DNA of 53,658 bases from Bacilli bacterium (GTDB lineage Bacteria > Bacillota_I > Bacilli_A > RF39 > UBA660), in assembly GCA_016295795.1 (NCBI GenBank), contig JAEDKN010000007.1, forward strand, positions 1 through 53,658, read 5' to 3'. The position numbers and the translations under genes are program-made. Of this stretch, positions 31,890-40,551 are shown piece after piece (within the stretch, counting starts at the first letter, position 1; every line of letters begins with the position of its first letter). Under the pieces are notes generated by a model that had not been told where the DNA came from, searched no databases, and worked only from the letters and a program-made list of their open reading frames with translations.

Positions 31890-34235
31890 TTATTCTCCTT
31901 CCCCTGGTTTAGTAGTCATTAGTTTATATAATTTAGTATCTTTAGGGAATTCATTTTTAAACGGAACTAACGAACTACCTACTTTTAATAATCCTTGTCC
32001 AACTCCTACATTTGTTATGTAACTTAATTGAGTATCAGATATTGATAGAAGTTTTGCCAGTTCAGTTCTATCTGTTGCTGCTTGATTTAACATTACAATG
32101 AATTCTGAGTTAGCTAACATTGTTCTTGCAGTATGAGATTGTAATAAATCATCTACATTTTGAGTTATACCAGTACAATATGCTCCATACTTTCTTACAC
32201 GTTTCCATAAAGTGAATAAGAAGTTAGCAGAGTATTCGTGTTGGAATAATAAATATATTTCATCTATGAAGATATAAGTATTTCTTCCTTTACTTCTATT
32301 GGTTGTTATTCTATTTAGAATAGAATCTAAGACAACTAACATTCCAATTGGTAGTAATTGTTTACCTAAATCCAAAATATCATAACAGATTATTCTACTA
32401 TTAGTATCTACATTGGTATTCTTAGCAAATGTATTAAGTGATCCATTAGTAAATAATTCTATTGCAAGTGCAATTTGTTTAGCTTCAGGTTCTTCTTGTC
32501 TTAATAGTTCTTCTCTAAAATCTTGTAATGTTGGTGGAACTCCTTGATAATTGCCTTGCTGATAAACTCGATAAACTTTAGCAGTACATCTATCAATGAT
32601 AGATTTTTCTTTTGGTCCTAAATTACTTCCACCCATTAAGTGTTCACATAATGAAAGAATAAACTCTGATTTAAGAATAACTGGATTTGCTCCATCACCA
32701 TAATCGGAATTCATATCCATTGCATTGATGTGATTATCACTCGTTGCCGATATTCTAACAACTTGACCACCTAATTGATTAACTAACTTAGAATATTCAC
32801 GTTCAGGATCTATTATAATAATATCTGCATTTGGATCACGAAGTGCAATTGATACTATTTCATTTTTTGCAGTAAATGATTTACCACTACCAGAAACTCC
32901 CAATATAAAAGAATTACCATTTAGTAATTCTCTTCTATCTGCAATTATCATATTTTTAGAAATAACATTATCTCCATAATAGATACCATTTTCATGATTT
33001 ATTTCTTGTACTCTAAAAGGCATAAATACTGCAAGTGATTCTGTAGTTAATGTTCTTAGAGTATTTATCTTTCTAACTCCAAAAGGAATAGATGTATTTA
33101 ATCCGTCCATTTGTTGCCATTTTAAAATAGCTAACTGACATAAATGTTTTCTACCAGTTGCAAGTAAACTTTCAGTATCTTCATCTAATTCTTTTTTAGA
33201 ATCTGCTATTAAAGTCATTGTAAGAACTGATACAAACATTCTTTGGTCTCTTGTAGTTAGATCGTCTAAGAATTCTTTAGATTCTTGTCTTTGTTGCTCC
33301 ATATCGTATGGAATAACTGCACTAAAGTTATTATTGTTATTTTGTCTTCGTTGCCAATTAGTTATATTTGTTTCTACACCTAATCTTCTATTTTCAACTT
33401 CTCTAATAGCTTCATCCATTGGTATTGGAATAACATCAATAGACAATACTAAATTTCTATTTAAATCAGTTAATTCTGCTACCATGTCATCTTTGATATA
33501 TGAAGCATAATCCTTTAAAAAGAAAACTCTTCCAAATTTATTTCCCATAGTAAAATAGTCTTTTTCAAAACCAAATGTATCAGGACAAATATAATCTTTA
33601 AAAGAATGTCCTTTTCTCATATTATCTAACATATCCCAAGTGAAAATATTTTCTTCTCCAATTCTATAGAAGTCATGAGCAAGTCTTAATCTATCTTCTC
33701 CAGTTAATTCAATACATCTAGAACCTAATTGATTAAAATGATTATTTAAATCTGCATTGATTCTAGCAAAATAGTTTCTTGCTTCTTCAATATTCTTTTT
33801 ACTTACTGAAATAGTTAAGAACTTTTCTTGAATAATAGAATTAGCTCCTAATGCTTTTCTAAGTAGCATTGCATTATATTCTTTTCTATATTCATCTAAA
33901 CTATCATTTGCAAGTGGAATCATAATGTTCTTTTCAAAATCTACTCTATTTAATCTTCTATTTAATACAGTTATTTTTGAAGTTGCTCCAGGATCTAAAC
34001 TATTTAATAATTCAGAATATTGTAAAAACATAGCTTCTTTATCAGGTCTTGAAGCTACTGCGTAATTAATATCAGTAAATCTAAAGCATTTAGAGTACTT
34101 ATTTTTACTTACTTGAAATATTCCATCTTTATAAATTGTTTGAACTGGAATACAATCTTGTACACTCTTAGGTGGAGTGAATTTTTCTTTATCCTGTTTG
34201 AACAGGTTCCTTATTGTTTTCATCTTTCTTATCAT
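31890..34235 (-). CDS. virB4: VirB4-family conjugation ATPase
   Basis: A 781-residue ATPase that powers the type IV secretion channel on the cytoplasmic face. Walker A is ILGVSGSGKSFTAKNEI at about residue 445, followed by IIIIDPEREYSKLV, Walker B NTYIFIDEIYLLF, and a Gln-containing motif in YCTGITQNVDDLL. The N-terminal half has the TraE/TrbE-type domain. The start overlaps prgI by 47 bases. The ATG at 34235 is used here, but the in-frame ATG at 34223, about 12 bases after GGGG, is equally possible. Complete and intact. Confidence 0.95.
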   Translation of the reverse strand: MIRKMKTIRNLFKQDKEKFTPPKSVQDCIPVQTIYKDGIFQVSKNKYSKCFRFTDINYAVASRPDKEAMFLQYSELLNSLDPGATSKITVLNRRLNRVDFEKNIMIPLANDSLDEYRKEYNAMLLRKALGANSIIQEKFLTISVSKKNIEEARNYFARINADLNNHFNQLGSRCIELTGEDRLRLAHDFYRIGEENIFTWDMLDNMRKGHSFKDYICPDTFGFEKDYFTMGNKFGRVFFLKDYASYIKDDMVAELTDLNRNLVLSIDVIPIPMDEAIREVENRRLGVETNITNWQRRQNNNNNFSAVIPYDMEQQRQESKEFLDDLTTRDQRMFVSVLTMTLIADSKKELDEDTESLLATGRKHLCQLAILKWQQMDGLNTSIPFGVRKINTLRTLTTESLAVFMPFRVQEINHENGIYYGDNVISKNMIIADRRELLNGNSFILGVSGSGKSFTAKNEIVSIALRDPNADIIIIDPEREYSKLVNQLGGQVVRISATSDNHINAMDMNSDYGDGANPVILKSEFILSLCEHLMGGSNLGPKEKSIIDRCTAKVYRVYQQGNYQGVPPTLQDFREELLRQEEPEAKQIALAIELFTNGSLNTFAKNTNVDTNSRIICYDILDLGKQLLPIGMLVVLDSILNRITTNRSKGRNTYIFIDEIYLLFQHEYSANFLFTLWKRVRKYGAYCTGITQNVDDLLQSHTARTMLANSEFIVMLNQAATDRTELAKLLSISDTQLSYITNVGVGQGLLKVGSSLVPFKNEFPKDTKLYKLMTTKPGEGE

Positions 34236-34566
34236 CCCCTATTTTATCTTTTAAAAGTTCGTAGTAATAATTTGTTGGTTTATATGTTAATTTCTTTGAA
34301 GTTAAGAATTCATTTCTTATATATGCTAAAACAAATTCTTCAGCATTCATTCCGTTATATTTTACGAATCCTATTGCTGCAAAAGGTGCAGCTCCTAAAA
34401 TACATAACCATGAAAGTGTTTCAATTCCAAAGTATGGTTTAAATACAAAATATAATAATACAGCTACTAAGCAAGCTGCAATTGAAAATATAAATTGTCT
34501 TAAAGATAATCCAAAATAAACACTTTCTGTATAATTTCGTATTTCTTTATTAATTTTTACTTCCAT
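34189..34566 (-). CDS. prgI: PrgI family conjugation membrane protein
   Basis: A 125-residue PrgI-type protein (VirB3-like role) with two transmembrane helices near residues 25-43 (LRQFIFSIAACLVAVLLYFV) and 50-70 (LSWLCILGAAPFAAIGFV), then the conserved MNAEEFVLAYIRNEFLT segment and a charged tail. It always precedes VirB4 in these systems, as here, and the overlapping reading frames suggest translational coupling. SD GGAGGG just after a terminator. Confidence 0.9.
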   Translation of the reverse strand: MEVKINKEIRNYTESVYFGLSLRQFIFSIAACLVAVLLYFVFKPYFGIETLSWLCILGAAPFAAIGFVKYNGMNAEEFVLAYIRNEFLTSKKLTYKPTNYYYELLKDKIGDDKKDENNKEPVQTG

Positions 34567-34585
34567 TAATACCCTCCTTATACGT

Positions 34586-34612
34586 AAAAAGAGCCTGGAT
34601 ATCTGACTCTTT
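34586..34612 (-). terminator. Terminator immediately before prgI
   Basis: On the minus strand AAAGAG/CTCTTT with a longer imperfect stem, then T5, ending about 10 bases before the prgI SD. Confidence 0.65.
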
Positions 34613-34765
34613 AATGAAACATAATACTTCTGACTTTTTTGAGCTTATTTAAATTCAACATGATCATTTATAACAATTGCAGAATTAATCTTTAATTGTT
34701 TATATGTTAGACATCGTCATAAGTATAAATATATGTAATTTATTCTTTTTATTTCTATCTCAATG

Positions 34766-34787
34766 AAAAAGGAGCTATAATTAGCTC
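34766..34787 (-). terminator. Terminator of the AlbA-type gene
   Basis: A perfect 16-base palindrome (34772-34787) that includes the stop codon, followed by T5 on the minus strand. Confidence 0.8.
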
Positions 34788-36238
34788 GCTATTATTTCTA
34801 TCTTTCCTTTTTTTATTTTAGGATTATATTTACTATTTATTTCGTATTCTATGCTTTTTACATTTTTTGAAAAAAATAACCTACTTGGTAAAAAAATCAT
34901 TTGATTTGGATTGATTTTATTAATCACAAATTTTATAAAATAAAAGCCATCTTTAAACAAAATATCATAATTCGTTAAATATTCAATATATTCATGATAA
35001 TAATCTATATATTCTTTTGGCTCAGGATTTATTACCTTTCCAGGTAATAAATAATTAAATACTCGTGGATACATAGGTGAAACAAAGTTCTTACCACAAT
35101 CATAGTCATTAACACTATCATGTTTTTTAATTTTTATCCAATTGTCTAAATAATCACCATCTGTAATATGTTTTATTATACCTTCACTAGGAACAGGAAA
35201 ATCTAAAAAGTTTACAAAATCATCTCTTTTGATTTTTAAAGTAATATGTACATCATCGTCAAATTTGCTCCCTATATTTTGAACTAGTAATTCTGAAAAG
35301 TATAATTTATCGAATTTTACTTTTAACATTACTAATCCTTTATAGATTATAATCTCTTCATATAATTTGTTTATCAATTTATTTTTAGTTTTTTCTTCAT
35401 CTGTTCCGTGTATGCTATAACCCATTCCTAACGAAGTTTCAGTTAGATTTCCCAATTTAAAGAAATCATCATTTACCTCGATTTTAAATGCTTTTGAGCA
35501 TTCAAGTATTTCTTTTTTTACTTCTTCCTCTACTATCACATTATTTGTTATAGCATTATTTGACCAAAATGTGGTCACAGTTTCTTCAACATAAATTTTT
35601 GAAATATCATTAAATAATATTCTTATTTCTTTTTCTTTAAATTCTAAATTACTATCCTTTAATATACTTTCATCAATGTGCTTTATTTCAAATTTATCTG
35701 ATATATTATCATTAACAATTCCTTTTAAAACTATATCACTCATTTCTTCTTTTATCTTAGAATTATATATTTTATCTAATTCTCTTCTAGTGATGTTAAC
35801 ATTTCTTTGACCTACTCTCATTTTCATAAATCCAATTTCTAAATTTTGAAACTGTTTTTTCAACATATAAGGTCTGTCTCTATTTTCTTTTCCTATTTTA
35901 AAAACACCAATTTTCTTTCTATCGTATTCAACTATAGTAAAATCAATAATTAAACTTGGCTCTACATTATCATCAATCAAATTTTGATAATCAGATCCAT
36001 CTTGTATTTTACTTTCAGTAATTCCATTAATATCTCTAGTAATATTGTCTTTTTTTAGTTTTACACCTGTTATAATATATTTATCACCAGTAGAATGACC
36101 ATTTGCAAAGCATAGTATATCTTTAATAAATTCTTCTTTTTCTTTATTATTTTTAAAATCGTATATATCTTTCTTAAAGTCAAAAAAACTACTTTCTCCT
36201 TCTTCTTCAATACATTGTATTAAGTATTCTTTATCCAC
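34781..36238 (-). CDS. AlbA/Schlafen-type putative DNA-binding protein
   Basis: A 485-residue protein with an N-terminal AlbA_2 (Schlafen AAA_4-like) domain: GESSFFDFKKDI, FIKDILCFANGHSTGDKYII, and KIGVFKIGKENRDRPYML. The rest is of unknown fold, with aromatic-rich C-terminal parts. Such proteins are often regulators or nucleic-acid-acting defence factors. It has its own terminators on both sides and interrupts the usual VirB6-PrgI order, so it is best read as inserted cargo. Start GTG at 36238 with SD GGAAGTG. A defence role is an inference only. Confidence 0.75.
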   Translation of the reverse strand: MDKEYLIQCIEEEGESSFFDFKKDIYDFKNNKEKEEFIKDILCFANGHSTGDKYIITGVKLKKDNITRDINGITESKIQDGSDYQNLIDDNVEPSLIIDFTIVEYDRKKIGVFKIGKENRDRPYMLKKQFQNLEIGFMKMRVGQRNVNITRRELDKIYNSKIKEEMSDIVLKGIVNDNISDKFEIKHIDESILKDSNLEFKEKEIRILFNDISKIYVEETVTTFWSNNAITNNVIVEEEVKKEILECSKAFKIEVNDDFFKLGNLTETSLGMGYSIHGTDEEKTKNKLINKLYEEIIIYKGLVMLKVKFDKLYFSELLVQNIGSKFDDDVHITLKIKRDDFVNFLDFPVPSEGIIKHITDGDYLDNWIKIKKHDSVNDYDCGKNFVSPMYPRVFNYLLPGKVINPEPKEYIDYYHEYIEYLTNYDILFKDGFYFIKFVINKINPNQMIFLPSRLFFSKNVKSIEYEINSKYNPKIKKGKIEIIAS

Positions 36239-36283
36239 TATATCACTTCCAATTTTTCAGTTATATATTATATCTCAAATCAC

Positions 36284-36307
36284 AAAAAAAGAGAAGAACT
36301 CTTCTCT
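36284..36307 (-). terminator. Strong terminator after the tRNA-like sequence
   Basis: An 8-bp stem AGAGAAGA/TCTTCTCT followed by seven T's on the minus strand, 12 bases beyond the CCA of the tRNA-like sequence. Confidence 0.85.
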
Positions 36308-36318
36308 ATTTTTAAAAT

Positions 36319-36406
36319 TGGCGGTAGGCTGAGGATTCGAACCTCTTCGGGGCACTACATTCTTGACTTATATATACATACACAGGTTACTATAGTAACA
36401 CCTACC
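36319..36406 (-). tRNA. tRNA-like sequence, atypical or degenerate
   Basis: On the minus strand GGTAGGT (36406-36400) can pair with GCCTACC (36329-36323, one G-U), followed by G-CCA. A proper T arm GAGG-TTCGAAT-CCTC lies at 36345-36331. Total length is 88 bases, as in long-variable-arm tRNAs. However, the D region (GTTACTATAGTAAC) lacks the GG and AGC-type signature, and I cannot find a convincing anticodon stem-loop. It is therefore a pseudo-tRNA, a tRNA 3' fragment left by an integration event, or a tRNA mimic. It is followed by a strong terminator. Confidence 0.4.
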
Positions 36407-36608
36407 ACAAGTGCCCTTTTTAAAAACCATTCGCTCAAAACTATATCCACAATAATTCCACCTTCATCAATCATTATTAATAAAACATCTATTACTAATG
36501 CATGTTCTGGAAGTAAGTGCTTCAATAGTACCAATAGTACCTTTACCAAGAAATGCAAATTTAATATGTGCTAATGCACAGATAATATTATACATTAATA
36601 TTTATAAT
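36407..36608. other. Gap downstream of virB6 without a convincing gene
   Basis: It contains a small hairpin TGTGC-TAAT-GCACA (36567-36580) just after virB6 and a tandem 9-base repeat (caatagtac, around 36524-36541). An open frame on the minus strand has only a TTG start and no SD. It may be decayed coding sequence. Confidence 0.4.
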
Positions 36609-37445
36609 TTACAATCCCATCATTTCTCTTACAACTCGATCTGACATTTTAATAGTCCCTACAAGTACTAACATATTAAACACCAATTGTCCTATATATG
36701 TCCAAACTTGTGTTACTGCTGCTGCATTTGTATCAACCACAGGTGGTGAACTAGCAAATAATGAGAATATAATACACGAAAGAATTATTATTACTCCTTC
36801 TAAACAAACAGCAGCATAACTTTTCAAGAAACTTTTTCCTACTGATTGAGTTGGCTCTCCTGCAAATGTTGAAAGTGGAACTGGTGCCATTGCTGTATAA
36901 AGATATAATTTAAAGAATCTACCATATACAGTCATTATCATTATGAAAGATAAAATTGTAACTACCAATCCTCCAATTAATGTAACTGCCCATAACGGAA
37001 TTGATTCAAAAAAACCACAATCTTCTATAGCTGTTATCATCGCACTTGGTAGAACTGATTTTGTTGATCCACTAATATTTGCAAGCGAGATAATTTTTGA
37101 TACCATTCCTTGAGATATCTTAAATATTGCCAACATTAAATCCATTCCATAAGTAACAACAATTTTAGCAATTGCAAATCTTATGAAAAGTTTTAAAGCA
37201 TGTTCTGGCTTCTTTACTTCTGTTAATGAACCACAAGTCTTCACAACACCAATTACAAAGAATAAGACTAATAAGGCTAACCCTATTGCTTGCATTCCTC
37301 CATGTATAGTTTTTATTACATTCCAAATAGCTCCACCTTTAAATGTTTCAGGAGTTTGAGTTACAAGATTCCATATATCTGCTAATTTAGAATTCCAGGT
37401 ATCCAGCGCATTTTCTAGATTCTGTACTATCCAGTTATCACTCAT
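36609..37445 (-). CDS. virB6: VirB6/TrbL-type conjugation membrane protein
   Basis: A 278-residue polytopic protein with about six hydrophobic segments (for example MQAIGLALLVLFFVIGVV, LWAVTLIGGLVVTILSFIMI, AAVCLEGVIIILSCIIFSLF). The hydrophilic N-terminus and the motif FKLYLYTAMAPVPLSTFAGE are typical of the VirB6-like component of Gram-positive systems. It forms the inner channel in the donor membrane. SD AAGGAGG before the ATG. It lies 32 bases after the Maff2-like gene. Confidence 0.9.
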   Translation of the reverse strand: MSDNWIVQNLENALDTWNSKLADIWNLVTQTPETFKGGAIWNVIKTIHGGMQAIGLALLVLFFVIGVVKTCGSLTEVKKPEHALKLFIRFAIAKIVVTYGMDLMLAIFKISQGMVSKIISLANISGSTKSVLPSAMITAIEDCGFFESIPLWAVTLIGGLVVTILSFIMIMTVYGRFFKLYLYTAMAPVPLSTFAGEPTQSVGKSFLKSYAAVCLEGVIIILSCIIFSLFASSPPVVDTNAAAVTQVWTYIGQLVFNMLVLVGTIKMSDRVVREMMGL

Positions 37446-37477
37446 TTTAAAACCTCCTTATTAAAAGAAAAATATTT

Positions 37478-37828
37478 CTATCCTCCAGTAATCATATTAA
37501 GTATTTCTTTTGCAAATGTAATAACAATTCCACCTGCAAGAGTTAAGAATCCATTTGCTCTTTGGCTTGGATCATGACTCTTGATTGATAATCCAATTTG
37601 AACTATAGAGAATCCTAGAATAATCATTCCTACTGCTCTAATTAATCCAAATATAAAATTAGATAAATTATTAACTACTGATAGAGGATCATCTGCTGCT
37701 AATACAACAGTTGAAGTCCCACCTATAGCCAATAACATAAGAACAAATGCAAAGATTTTAAATCTTTTGTATCCTTTTTTTCCTAATCCATTTTTAAATT
37801 TTTGAAAATTATTAATTACTTTCTTCAT
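37478..37828 (-). CDS. Maff2-like (TrbC/VirB2-type) membrane protein
   Basis: A 116-residue protein. The basic N-terminus is followed by a signal-like helix ending in VVLAADD and two more hydrophobic segments (NFIFGLIRAVGMIILGFSIV and ANGFLTLAGGIVITFAKEIL). The layout matches the Maff2 family found between VirD4 and VirB6 in clostridial elements, thought to be the pilin-like VirB2 counterpart. It overlaps the end of virD4 by 17 bases. Confidence 0.85.
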   Translation of the reverse strand: MKKVINNFQKFKNGLGKKGYKRFKIFAFVLMLLAIGGTSTVVLAADDPLSVVNNLSNFIFGLIRAVGMIILGFSIVQIGLSIKSHDPSQRANGFLTLAGGIVITFAKEILNMITGG

Positions 37829-39644
37829 TATTTATCCCTTCTTTATTCTTAAAATATTTTTCAATTTCTTCAGATGATATAATGTCATATCCATCTAAAA
37901 GTTTTTCTTCTTTCTTAGTTAATTCTTTCACTTGATTAATAACTACATTACTTAAATCAACATCAATAGTTGCAATTGATTCTGTAACTTCTCCATGAAT
38001 ATAAGGTTTTGCTTTTCCATCTCCTGATAGTTCTACATTTGGATGCTTTAAAACATCATATTTAAAGTCCATTACAGGTCTTTCACCTCTAATGAATAGA
38101 ATTGCATATTTATTATCTAAAAGTCGTACCTCGTCAGGTGTAAGTAGCTCTCTACCATTTAATTGATAATTAGTTGAGTAGTTTCCACTATGTCCTGTGC
38201 TTTTACCATAAGTATTTAAATCAATTGTTTCTTTACCTAGCAATTCAGATACATATTTATGTGTAGATTGCTCATTACCACCTAGATATAAAAATTCATC
38301 ACAGTTTCCTACAATTGATTCCCATTGCTTTTCAAATAATGCTTTTAATTGTGCTAAATTTTGTAAGATTATTGATACAGATACTTCTCTAGATCTCATA
38401 ACAGATAGAATCTTATCAAAGTCATCTGGTAAACTTACGTTAGCAAATTCATCCATTAAGAAATGTACATGAACCGGAAGTCTTCCTCCATGCTTATGAT
38501 CCGCACAATAGAATAATTGTTGAAACAATTGAGTATATAACATACTTACTAAAAAGTTAAATGATGTATCATTATCTGGAATGATTGCAAATAATGCAGT
38601 CTTTTTTTCTCCAATTGTTTCTAACTCTAATTCATCTGTTTGTGTTAAAGCTGATAAACTTGATAAATTAAACTTTTCAAGTCTTGAAGCTAGAGTTACT
38701 TGAATTGATTTTAAAGTCTTTGCTGAACCACTTCTATAATCTCTATAGTATTTAACTGCTATATGATTCTTATCTTCAACTTCTAATTGATTGAATAATA
38801 AATCTAGTGGACTAACATAACTATCATCATCTTCTCTAACTTCTCCAGCTCTTAGCATTTCCATTACCATAGGAAAGTTTTGTTCTTCTTCTGGGGCTTC
38901 ATACCATAAATAGAATACTAAAGCTAATAAAAGCATACTAGCAGCAGTATCCCAGAAAGGATCATTTGATTGACTTCCTTTTGGTGTTGTTGCTTTAAAT
39001 AAGTTAGTTACTAATCTTTGCACGTCATTATCTGTTTGAAGATAAACAAATGGATTATAACAATGACTTCTTTCCATATTAATCAAATCTAAAACTTTAA
39101 CTGTATATCCTTTTTCTTCAAGTAAATATCCTTCATCTCTTGCTATCTCACCTTTAGGATCTAGTATTATTAACGAAGTATTTGCTTGCATAACATTGGG
39201 CTTAGCATAAAATCTAGTTTTACCAGCTCCAGAGCCACCTATTATTAAAGTGTTTAGATTTCTTCTATGTTTTCTTCCATCATATCCAATACATACATTT
39301 TGAGTAAGTATCTTATTTGTTGAGTAAGGAACTTGCTCATATTTTTTATTTATATCTTTAGCTTCTCCCCATTTTGCACTACCGTGTTCTTCTCTCTTTC
39401 TATAATTCCTTTTAGTTGATAAATAAATACCAATTCCTAATATGTAGGCAACAATGAATATAAGAATGGTTTTAATTGAGTTAGAACACAAAACAATAGA
39501 AAAAGGATTCTCCATAGTCTTAGGAAAATCCTTAATTATTGTTGGTAGTCCTCCACTAACTGAAGGAGCTATTAATAATGCAATCCATATTACAGGAATA
39601 AGACCAATTATAAAAAGAATCTTTTGGTCTTTGCTTTCCTTCAT
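37812..39644 (-). CDS. virD4: VirD4/TraG coupling protein
   Basis: A 610-residue type IV coupling protein that brings the relaxase-DNA complex to the channel. Two N-terminal transmembrane helices (ILFIIGLIPVIWIALLIAPS, IKTILIFIVAYILGIGIYL), then HGSAKWGEAKDI, Walker A LIIGGSGAGKTRFYAKPNV near residue 140, IILDPKGEI, and the Walker B region HFLMDEFANVSLPDDFDKIL with SIILQNLAQLKALF. It begins inside the 66-residue gene (ATGA overlap) and is part of a tightly packed mob-T4SS block. Confidence 0.95.
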   Translation of the reverse strand: MKESKDQKILFIIGLIPVIWIALLIAPSVSGGLPTIIKDFPKTMENPFSIVLCSNSIKTILIFIVAYILGIGIYLSTKRNYRKREEHGSAKWGEAKDINKKYEQVPYSTNKILTQNVCIGYDGRKHRRNLNTLIIGGSGAGKTRFYAKPNVMQANTSLIILDPKGEIARDEGYLLEEKGYTVKVLDLINMERSHCYNPFVYLQTDNDVQRLVTNLFKATTPKGSQSNDPFWDTAASMLLLALVFYLWYEAPEEEQNFPMVMEMLRAGEVREDDDSYVSPLDLLFNQLEVEDKNHIAVKYYRDYRSGSAKTLKSIQVTLASRLEKFNLSSLSALTQTDELELETIGEKKTALFAIIPDNDTSFNFLVSMLYTQLFQQLFYCADHKHGGRLPVHVHFLMDEFANVSLPDDFDKILSVMRSREVSVSIILQNLAQLKALFEKQWESIVGNCDEFLYLGGNEQSTHKYVSELLGKETIDLNTYGKSTGHSGNYSTNYQLNGRELLTPDEVRLLDNKYAILFIRGERPVMDFKYDVLKHPNVELSGDGKAKPYIHGEVTESIATIDVDLSNVVINQVKELTKKEEKLLDGYDIISSEEIEKYFKNKEGINNEESN

Positions 39645-39841
39645 CTAGCTCCAAGCCTACCTTCTCGATCAACATATCTTTTGTTTTCTGGAGCATCTAA
39701 TACTTTAATAATAAATTCATCTACTAATTCAGTATCTTCTCCTTCTCGTAAAAGCTTGTTTCTAAATTCATTTAATGCATTAATTATTATTCCATATTCA
39801 ACTTTATCTACTTCGATAACTTTTAATATGTCTTTTTTCAT
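39641..39841 (-). CDS. Small conserved element protein (66 residues)
   Basis: A 66-residue acidic helical protein (VEYGIIINALNEFRNKLLRE, GEDTELVDEFIIKVLDAP). It is linked by 4-base overlaps to both pcfB and virD4, which makes it very probably translated. A small ORF at this spot is common in conjugative elements of this type. Function unknown. Confidence 0.75.
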   Translation of the reverse strand: MKKDILKVIEVDKVEYGIIINALNEFRNKLLREGEDTELVDEFIIKVLDAPENKRYVDREGRLGAR

Positions 39842-40551
39842 CTAGTTTTATCCTTTGGAGTTTTATTTTTGATTTCAGACTTAACCTCAGATTGATCTCT
39901 TAGTTTAACTTCTGTTTTATATTTTTCTAACTTTTCTCTAACAGAAGGTCTTTCTTTAATCTTACTACCCTTGTCTGAATTCTTTTGCTCTTTCAAGAAA
40001 GGCTTTGACTGAGGGCTTTTTTCGGTCTTTGCCAAATGGGGGTTTACTGATTGTTCTTCTTTCTTGATTGGATTCTTATGAAGTTCTTCTTTAATTTTGT
40101 CTTCAATTGGTTTTTGTTTAACTCCTTTGGATTTCATTTCCTTAGTCTTTTGAATCTCACCACGAATAGCAACTTCATCAAATCTAGCTAAATTGAATCT
40201 TTGTACAATTCTATTAATTTTAGAAGCATCTTCTGCTTTTACTAAAATATCAGTAACTCCATCTTTTGCTTTCTTATTTATTAAAGCAGTATATAGAACT
40301 CCGTATCTTTTAGCTTCTTCAGTAAACTTTTTAAAGTCTTCTTGTCTTACAGAAAATACTTTTAATTCCTTACCAGATTTAAGCATATTAACTAAGTTAG
40401 TTTTACCCGCAGTTTTTTTCTTATCTTTCATAACGGCTAAAAGTAAAGCTGCAACCTCTTTTGCACCGCTACCTGTGATTCTAGCTCCTACTTCAAATCC
40501 TTGTAATGACATTCTTACAATTTGTTCAGCAGCATCACTTGACTGGTTCAT
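39838..40551 (-). CDS. pcfB: PcfB family (DUF3801) relaxosome protein
   Basis: A 237-residue protein with the PcfB/DUF3801 domain over residues 1-155 (RMSLQGFEVGARITGSGAKE, VAALLLAVMKDKKKT, FSVRQEDFKKFTEEAKRYGV, VKAEDASKINRIVQRFNLA) and a charged, disordered tail rich in Lys. In pCF10, PcfB links the relaxosome to the coupling protein. Here it also sits between the relaxase and VirD4. It overlaps the relaxase by 17 bases. Confidence 0.9.
   Translation of the reverse strand: MNQSSDAAEQIVRMSLQGFEVGARITGSGAKEVAALLLAVMKDKKKTAGKTNLVNMLKSGKELKVFSVRQEDFKKFTEEAKRYGVLYTALINKKAKDGVTDILVKAEDASKINRIVQRFNLARFDEVAIRGEIQKTKEMKSKGVKQKPIEDKIKEELHKNPIKKEEQSVNPHLAKTEKSPQSKPFLKEQKNSDKGSKIKERPSVREKLEKYKTEVKLRDQSEVKSEIKNKTPKDKTR

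Noticed and set aside
36355..36558. 67-codon hydrophobic ORF after virB6
   Set aside because: Only a TTG start without an SD; it overlaps the tRNA-like sequence. Treated as non-coding or decayed.
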